This document shows, one piece after another, positions 62,488-64,000 of a DNA stretch of 64,000 nt. Source of the stretch: Dysosmobacter sp. Marseille-Q4140 (lineage in GTDB: Bacteria; Bacillota; Clostridia; Oscillospirales; Oscillospiraceae). The position numbers were made by a program, and so were the translations under genes. The notes under the pieces are model-generated. The model did no database searches and was not told the origin of the DNA. It worked only from the letters and a program-made list of their open reading frames with translations. Location of the stretch: NCBI GenBank assembly GCA_018228705.1, contig CP073694.1, forward strand, positions 1 to 64,000, in the 5' to 3' direction. Numbering within the stretch: the stretch's first letter is position 1; every line of letters starts with the position of its first letter.

Positions 62488-62745
62488 GTGAGATTGCATT
62501 CTGAGGCTGACATCCAGGAGTTCCTGGACACCGTGGAGTCCTGCGAAGGCGACGTGTATCTGAAGAGCCCGGAGGGAGACATTTTTAATTTGAAATCTTC
62601 TCTCTCCCGCTACATCGCGGTGGGCCGTCTGATCCAGGAGGAGGGCGACAGCCTGGAGCTGTTCGCCTCCCGCCGGGAGGACCGGGCCCGTCTGATGCAC
62701 CTGGTGGCGGATCTGTCCAGCGGTACCATTCCCGCCGTGTCCTGA
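62488..62745 (+). CDS. HPr-like small protein without the HPr active-site histidine
   Basis: 85 residues from a GTG at 62,488 behind AAGGATGTGTG; the GTG at 62,479 is an alternative. 'LHSEADIQEFLDTVESCEGDVYLKS' and 'FNLKSSLSRYIAVGRL' have the spacing of HPr-fold proteins (beta-helix-beta with a KS-L helix). However, the usual His-Ala-Arg-Pro phosphorylation loop is absent, so it is not a standard PTS carrier. Upstream is a 284-bp AT-rich leader (62,270-62,460) with no other gene. Confidence 0.65.
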   Translation: MRLHSEADIQEFLDTVESCEGDVYLKSPEGDIFNLKSSLSRYIAVGRLIQEEGDSLELFASRREDRARLMHLVADLSSGTIPAVS

Positions 62746-62850
62746 TCCCCCAAAGCGCCAACTCCGCAAGCCGCCCCCGGTGGGGCGGCAGCGCGTGAAG
62801 AGGATCGCCCGCCGTCCCTTTGGGGGGGCGGCGGACCGCGAGACGACAGA

Positions 62851-62886
62851 CGCCCGCCGTTCCGAAAAGGAACGGCGGGCGTTTTT
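62851..62886. terminator. Terminator between convergent HPr-like and cotJC genes
   Basis: Perfect 13-bp stem CGCCCGCCGTTCC / GGAACGGCGGGCG, loop GAAAA, TTTTT run on the + strand. Confidence 0.85.
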
Positions 62887-62904
62887 GCGCGCTCCGGGGG
62901 CCGC

Positions 62905-63501
62905 TCAGCGGTCGAAGGAGGGGTTCATATAGTAGACGTTCTTCTCGTCCAGTCTGTCCTTGGCCAGGCGCAGTCCCTCGCCGAAGCGCTGGAAGTGGAC
63001 GATCTCCCGGGCCCGCAGGAACTTGATGGCGTCGCTGACGTCCGGGTCGTCGCTCATGCGCAGGATGTTGTCATAGGTAACCCGGGCCTTCTGCTCGGCG
63101 GCCAGATCCTCGGTCAGGTCCGCGATGGTGTCGCCCTTGACGGCCATGCCGGCGGCGTTCCAGGGGGAGCCGGAGGCGGCGGTGGGGTAGACCCCGGCGG
63201 TGTGGTCGATGAAGTAGGGGGCAAAGCCGGCAGCCTTGATCTGGTCCTCGGTGAGGTCCCTTGTCAGCTGGTGGACGATGGTGCCGATCATCTCCAGGTG
63301 GCCCAGCTCCTCGGTACCGATGTCGGTCAGGAGGCCCTTGAGCTCCGGGTAGGGCATGGAGTAGCGCTGGCTCAGATACCGCAGGGAAGCGCCCAGCTCC
63401 CCGTCGGGCCCGCCGTACTGGCTGATGATGAGGGCCGCCAGCTTGGGGTTGGTGTTCTTGATCTTCACCGGGTACTGCAATTTTTTCTCATAGACGAACA
63501 T
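62905..63501 (-). CDS. cotJC: Spore coat protein CotJC (manganese catalase family)
   Basis: 198 residues from the ATG at 63,501, which overlaps the upstream stop as TGATG; a longer in-frame start at 63,531 lies within the preceding gene. The four-helix bundle with 'GTEELGHLEMIGTIV' (Glu/His metal ligands) and 'FLRAREIVHFQRFGEGL' is the manganese catalase-like CotJC family. It is a mother-cell coat protein that may protect against peroxide. Confidence 0.94.
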   Translation of the reverse strand: MFVYEKKLQYPVKIKNTNPKLAALIISQYGGPDGELGASLRYLSQRYSMPYPELKGLLTDIGTEELGHLEMIGTIVHQLTRDLTEDQIKAAGFAPYFIDHTAGVYPTAASGSPWNAAGMAVKGDTIADLTEDLAAEQKARVTYDNILRMSDDPDVSDAIKFLRAREIVHFQRFGEGLRLAKDRLDEKNVYYMNPSFDR

Positions 63502-63968
63502 CAGGCATTGCCTCCTTCCTCCCAGGGCCACGGGTCTTTCAGCCAGGCGTAGCCCGCCTCCGGCGTCAGATCCGTCTGCAGCAGGGGTCCGTACATCTGC
63601 TGGTACTTTTCCCGGCCCTCCTTGGCCAGCTTGATATAGGACCAGTAGAGGTTCAGGGCCTCCTGGTCCTCCGCGTGGGTGGTGAGGTAGAGCCCCAGCT
63701 CGTCAATGGCAAAGTCCAGGGCCATCAGCTCCACCAGAGCGGTGTTGGCGAGCTTCGTCTTGGCCTGGATGGCCGCCTTGAAGGGCAGGTCCAGCCCCGG
63801 GAACAGCGTCCCGGTCTGGAGGGCCTCCATCCGGCTGTACCGGACGGGGTTTTCCTCCTGCATGGGGATATAGGGAAATGCCAGCGCGCCGCAGCAGCCG
63901 GGCAGCTGCCCCTGGCCGGGGCCGCAGGGCTGCGGAGCGGGCAGATCGGGCTTGTTGGGTTTTTCCAT
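63501..63968 (-). CDS. CotJA-CotJB fusion spore coat protein
   Basis: 155 residues. The N-terminal part (about 1-65), with 'PYIPMQEENPVRYSRMEALQTGTLFPGLDLPF', has the CotJA pattern. From about residue 70, 'ALVELMALDFAIDELGLYLTTHAEDQEALNLYWSY' and the C-terminal 'YAWLKDPWPWE' are CotJB. In Bacillus these are two separate small genes before cotJC; here they are one frame. It starts behind AAGGAGGAATCCCAAGG and probably begins the cotJ operon, whose promoter is beyond the window. Confidence 0.85.
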   Translation of the reverse strand: MEKPNKPDLPAPQPCGPGQGQLPGCCGALAFPYIPMQEENPVRYSRMEALQTGTLFPGLDLPFKAAIQAKTKLANTALVELMALDFAIDELGLYLTTHAEDQEALNLYWSYIKLAKEGREKYQQMYGPLLQTDLTPEAGYAWLKDPWPWEEGGNA

Positions 63969-64000
63969 CCTTGGGATTCCTCCTTACGTTCACATGACGC

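Overview
This 64-kb window is from a high-GC, spore-forming, Gram-positive anaerobe. It is most consistent with the gut Oscillospiraceae (Flavonifractor/Oscillibacter/Lawsonibacter-like Clostridia). That placement is inferred from gene content: spoIIM, yunB, cotJ, a spoIID-type gene, T-box leaders, an A-type RNase P RNA, and the order OLE RNA-oapA-dxs-tlyA-nadK-argR-recN.

Region 1 (1 to about 18,120) is the right-hand part of a prophage, all genes on the + strand. It holds a tail-fibre-like fragment, a CmpB-like membrane protein, several virion proteins, and one 3,572-codon gene. That gene encodes a giant polyvalent protein with an ADP-ribosyltransferase, an adenine-type DNA methyltransferase, a Strawberry-notch helicase, an HExxH motif and an LPD38-like module. 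Then come an endolysin, a DUF2829/Tad2-like protein and a holin. Two linker segments of the giant gene overlap well-formed small genes in another frame, each with its own Shine-Dalgarno sequence. The prophage ends against a host Cys-rich gene whose 5' end appears to have been displaced by integration.

Region 2 (18.1-39.9 kb) is host core genome. It has an autoregulated XRE/membrane operon, valS and tyrS each behind a T-box leader, an ABC-F ATPase, an ECF sigma factor, asd and dapA (lysine/peptidoglycan precursors), a SpoIID-type protein with queA, a cation efflux gene with a structured leader, tgt, yajC, spoIIM and xerD.

Region 3 (39.9-49.2 kb) starts with a long inverted-repeat element. A roughly 660-nt structured RNA follows, assigned to the OLE class from its closing stem and its neighbours oapA and dxs. 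Next come tlyA, nadK and argR, a tandem-repeat/inverted-repeat insertion that separates argR from recN, and recN.

Region 4 (49.2-64 kb) holds an amidase-domain protein, an SLH/GH18 protein, a frameshifted low-GC membrane gene, a DUF1858 protein, trmK-nif3-yebC, a DUF6291 gene, a membrane-anchored HTH protein, rnpB (minus strand, with a large insertion), murD, yunB, ligA, an HPr-like protein and a cotJ operon (minus strand) encoding a CotJA-CotJB fusion and CotJC.

The strongest unexplained signals are three. First, the dual-coding linkers of the giant phage gene. Second, a dispersed intergenic element whose terminal repeats carry hairpins with compensating base changes. Third, the RNase P RNA insertion that can pair perfectly with the conserved core.
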